Source of the DNA: Dysgonomonas sp. UBA7710
GTDB taxonomy: Bacteria > Bacteroidota > Bacteroidia > Bacteroidales > Dysgonomonadaceae
NCBI RefSeq assembly: GCF_002482385.1
Contig: NZ_DLFW01000047.1
Coordinates: forward strand, 376,257-440,256
Direction: 5' to 3'
DNA: 64,000 nucleotides
Shown piece by piece: positions 61,733 to 64,000 of the stretch. Within the stretch, counting starts at the first letter, position 1; each line of letters opens with the position of its first letter. The notes below the pieces were generated by a model. The model had not been told where the DNA came from, searched no databases, and saw only the letters and a list, made by a program, of their open reading frames with translations. The translations under genes and the position numbers were made by a program.

Positions 61733-62536
61733 TTATTTTGTACACATGTGTTTCAAATGATCTAAATGAAAAGCATCAAAGATTGCAATCTTCTCCTCTC
61801 CTGCCTGATGCTGGTTCACCCTCAGAATATCCACAATTTCATTTTCAGGATTGATCACGACATTACCCTCAAACCAAGCAGCAAAGTACCCGTCCATACT
61901 GAAACTCCATCCCATAGCATCAGGCCCGCCTTGTGTATATGGAGATTGGCTTATTTGAGCATTTCTTGCTAAATCCCCATTCTGGAAATCTTCAGGGGAA
62001 TAATAGACAGTTAGTGTATTTTGATCATAATGTAAGAATGTATAATCATCAATTCTCTGGCTATACGTTGATCCAATATTCGTATATGTTGTGGTAAAAC
62101 TACCGTTTTCGCCTTCATATGTCTTTGTTACAGTTTCATCATCTCCTTTCTGCCACATAACATTTCCTTTGTCATCTCTATACCAATCCATTCCCGTCGG
62201 GTCTATATGTTTCATCGGATTGTTCGCCACCCACGCATACGGACTCCAGCTATAGTAATTCTCCGCATATGGGTCAGGGGTGAGGGTAAGTGGAATTCCG
62301 GGGTCATATAACCGTGCGCCACTGTCATATAGATTTAAGCCGTTCCTACCATCCAATTCCTTATTATTATACTTATACGGCTGAACACCTGCTCCCGTAG
62401 CATCCGCAAACGGCATTCCGAAAGGATAATACTGCGTACTCTGAACCACCGATGCCGCTGCATTGGCTACTATCCGGTTGTTACCCAGATGGTCGGTGAT
62501 GTAAAAGTAATAATTTCCTCCTTCATAATAACCCCA
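61733..62536 (-). pseudogene. Orphan RHS C-terminal tip, 5'-truncated
   Basis: A 268-codon frame is bounded upstream by TGA at 62537-62539 and lacks its own good start, so it is the detached end of an RHS gene. It contains the RHS core (YFYITDHLGNNR, YYPFGMPF, YKYNNKELDG, GLNLYDSGARLYDP, SPYAWVANNPMKHIDPTG), then a tip of about 150 residues (from MDWYRDDKG to HLKHMCTK) with no recognised toxin fold. RHS proteins deliver such tips into competitors; orphan tips serve as silent spares that recombine into the main gene. A GTG at 62449 could start a short product. No immunity gene follows it. Confidence 0.7.
61889..61948. repeat. 60-bp direct repeat, copy in the orphan RHS tip
   Basis: This segment, inside the tip coding region (residues around QISQSPYTQGG), is identical over 60 bp to 62850-62909, 961 bp away, where it is out of any coding context. 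Confidence 0.9.
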
Positions 62537-62667
62537 TCAACCAGAATTATTTTAAATAATTGGATACTATACCACTAGCTCAAAAAAAGTTACAAAAGTT
62601 ACACTTTTTCTATCTCTTTTTTCCCCGTAAACCCATCATTGTATTTTATATTTATTAACTATATATA

Positions 62668-62691
62668 GTTAAAAGGTAACAAAAGTAACAG
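62668..62691. repeat. 24-bp dispersed repeat, copy 3
   Basis: Starts GTTAAAAGGTAACAAAAG; one base different from the copy at 41420-41443, 21 kb away. Both copies lie in repetitive gaps that also carry the GTTACAAA companion element. Confidence 0.7.
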
Positions 62692-62760
62692 ACTTTTCAA
62701 TAACTTTTATCCTGTATCTTTTTTGCTCCGCTGAACAAAATGTATATGCTATAGATAAAT

Positions 62761-62790
62761 AATCCTGCCGACGATGATACCGGCAGGATT
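62761..62790 (-). terminator. Hairpin, possible terminator of the toxin-immunity pair
   Basis: A perfect 10-bp stem (62761-62770 with 62781-62790, 10-nt loop) lies 137 bp past the immunity-candidate stop. The minus-strand trailer ATTTATC is only weakly T-rich. Confidence 0.45.
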
Positions 62791-62849
62791 ATAATTATTG
62801 CTGTGCAACACTCAGACGGGGCGTCTGCGCGAGCGGGGGCGGCTAAGTT

Positions 62850-62909
62850 CCCGTCCATACTGAAACTCCATCCCATAGCATCAGGCCCGCCTTGTGTATA
62901 TGGAGATTG
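62850..62909. repeat. 60-bp direct repeat, displaced copy
   Basis: Exact duplicate of 61889-61948 (part of the orphan tip), found 17 bp past the immunity-candidate stop. It marks a past cassette exchange or deletion. Confidence 0.9.
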
Positions 62910-62926
62910 CGGGCTTAGCTTTTACA

Positions 62927-63265
62927 TTATTTGTTTTTATTTAGTAAAATGAGTGTAGATATCGATATTCCTAAATTCAACAAAGCAACTAATATTAATG
63001 ATAAGTAAATAATATTTTTTTCTCCAAAGAAGAGAAATAGAATCCCTGTTAATATCAAATAGACTATCGAATAAACTATCATTAATACAGAATACAAATA
63101 ATTCCACTTCTGATTTGATGTAATCCACTTCGAAAGACCCAAAGTAAATATACTGACAGATAGTACTTTAGGCAGAATGCCAAAACCGTGCATATTAAAA
63201 ATAACAATAGCTTGTATTATCCAATATACAACAGATAGATTTATAAAAACTTTACTCTTGTTCAT
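62927..63265 (-). CDS. Four-helix membrane protein, candidate immunity protein
   Basis: A 112-residue protein with four predicted helices: FINLSVVYWIIQAIVIFNMH, ILPKVLSVSIFTLGL, YLYSVLMIVYSIVYLILTGI, and NIIYLSLILVALLNLGISIS. It starts 10 bp after the RHS toxin-tip gene in the same direction, the standard place for the immunity gene that protects the producer. A membrane immunity protein would fit a toxin acting in the periplasm or membrane. No family is recognised; the function is inferred from position and size. Confidence 0.65.
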   Translation of the reverse strand: MNKSKVFINLSVVYWIIQAIVIFNMHGFGILPKVLSVSIFTLGLSKWITSNQKWNYLYSVLMIVYSIVYLILTGILFLFFGEKNIIYLSLILVALLNLGISISTLILLNKNK

Positions 63266-63275
63266 TGAAGCTTTG

Positions 63276-64000
63276 TTATTTCTTTCTTATATAAGTTCCA
63301 TTAGGATTACTATTTCTTATGGCTTTAAATGCTTGACTTGGCAACCAAGGGGTAACTTCTTTAGTAGATGGGCCAATCATTACATCTGTCATCCTTTTTG
63401 TTTCAGAAGTCTTTATCCCTACAGCATTCAATGATCTCTGGACTGCTGTCGCACAATTATTACTAAATATACCATATTCTTCATTTTGGCTAATACCTAC
63501 AAAAGTTTCTCTTATAGTGGCATCTTGTTCTGGCGTTGTCGCCAAAATATAGCCTTCTGTAAAACCATATTTATTAATACTCTTATCATCTTTATCTCCT
63601 TTTGAATTATATGCACTTTGCATAAATTGTTCTGGGCTATCAAATTCTCCTACTGCTAAATCATCAAATTTTCGTCCTCCTAGATGAATATCTGTGCCAG
63701 GAATATATACATTATCGCCATTAACAGAATAGTATTGCCACTTTCCTTTGTCATTCTGAATTAAAATAGCCATGTGTTCCCCATCATTCATATTTAAAAC
63801 AGTAATACTATCTCCTTTTATATCAATATTTCGTATTGGATTATTCCCCGCGTATACATACGGACTAATGCTATAATACTTCTCCGCCAGCGGATCGACC
63901 GTTGTAAACCTAGGGACATCCAGAGCCAAACGTCTAGCAGAATAATCATACATGTTCAACCCGTGCATCTGATCCAGTTCCTTATTATTGTACTTATACG
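63276..64000 (-). CDS. RHS repeat-associated core protein with toxin tip (partial, runs off right edge)
   Basis: The frame is open to base 64000, so the N-terminal RHS shell is outside the window; 241 codons are present. It begins inside the RHS core (YKYNNKELDQ, GLNMYDYSARR, TVDPLAEKYYSISPYVYAGNNPIRNID; the last step reads IKG instead of the usual PTG). The tip of about 170 residues has an early His (GEHMAILI) and a later NNCATAVQRSL motif. This His-then-Asn-Cys order is that of circularly permuted NlpC/P60 (LRAT-like) cysteine hydrolases, which as toxins attack peptidoglycan or lipids. An immunity candidate follows 10 bp downstream. The toxin-fold call is inference. Confidence 0.75.
   Translation of the reverse strand, partial: YKYNNKELDQMHGLNMYDYSARRLALDVPRFTTVDPLAEKYYSISPYVYAGNNPIRNIDIKGDSITVLNMNDGEHMAILIQNDKGKWQYYSVNGDNVYIPGTDIHLGGRKFDDLAVGEFDSPEQFMQSAYNSKGDKDDKSINKYGFTEGYILATTPEQDATIRETFVGISQNEEYGIFSNNCATAVQRSLNAVGIKTSETKRMTDVMIGPSTKEVTPWLPSQAFKAIRNSNPNGTYIRKK

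Larger units (their letters stand above)
62537..62926. other. Scrambled intergenic region between RHS cassettes
   Basis: No intact gene. It contains a 24-bp dispersed repeat (62668-62691), its companion GTTACAAAAGTTACA element (62582-62603), a hairpin (62761-62790), a short GC-rich patch with a CAGACG/CGTCTG dyad (62813-62827), and the second copy of the 60-bp tip fragment. Confidence 0.6.

Noticed and set aside
61626..61745. Upstream 40-codon extension of the TonB-dependent receptor
   Set aside because: The extension is not signal-peptide-like and overlaps the RHS fragment; the internal Met at 61625 begins a normal signal peptide.

Overview
The window comes from a Bacteroidota genome, most probably order Bacteroidales. 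The evidence is three SusC/SusD pairs, FimA/FimB (Mfa)-type fimbrillin lipoproteins, a DUF3575 barrel, a type IX secretion (T9SS) sorting domain, Bacteroidota-type RHS tips, and AT-rich intergenic DNA with TAnnTTTG-like -7 boxes. Dysgonomonas or a relative would fit the low GC, but genus is inference. No rRNA, tRNA, CRISPR array or intact insertion sequence was seen.

Layout. (1) 1-19537, all minus strand: a long collinear surface-structure cluster. It starts with a major fimbrillin, a FimB/Mfa2-like anchor lipoprotein, a DUF3575 barrel, a TPR-PD40-OmpA lattice protein and a Calx-beta protein. A second fimbrillin pair follows, then a lipocalin-like protein, a 1427-residue T9SS cargo protein, small proteins, an outer-membrane barrel, a bactofilin, and a lipoprotein cut by the left edge. 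(2) 19757-22501: an apparent DNA-inversion module. A 26-bp perfect inverted repeat flanks about 1.2 kb carrying an AraC-family regulator, and a complete tyrosine recombinase gene lies just outside. It sits directly upstream of the fimbrial cluster, so it is the best candidate for an undescribed phase-variation switch. (3) 22502-23868: decayed DNA with broken ORFs. (4) 23869-29616, minus: a minimal SusC-SusD-DUF3823 uptake locus. (5) 30907-38812, plus: a DUF6377-type sensor/regulator, SusC, SusD and a histidine phosphatase of the MINPP/phytase type. (6) 39050-51039, minus: a DUF6377-type regulator, SusC, SusD, GH30, a surface glycan-binding protein and GH3, in the order of the known Bacteroides 1,6-beta-glucan locus. 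(7) 51797-55722, plus: ABC transporter, DUF4857-like, OB-fold lipoprotein and PepSY-type membrane protein. It converges on a minus operon (55750-61625) of a TonB-dependent receptor, a DUF4876 lipoprotein and a DUF6850 barrel; together they look like one envelope transport system. (8) 61733-64000, minus: RHS toxin tips, one truncated orphan and one with a four-helix membrane immunity candidate, with a 60-bp duplicated tip fragment.

How the parts work together. The fimbrial cluster would build type V pili and display a T9SS cargo, with ON/OFF control plausibly set by the invertible segment. The SusCD loci import glycans or phosphorylated substrates, two of them each preceded by its own membrane-bound DUF6377 regulator. 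The RHS region is an inter-bacterial competition cassette showing recent rearrangement. All functions are inferred from motifs and family knowledge; no database search was run.
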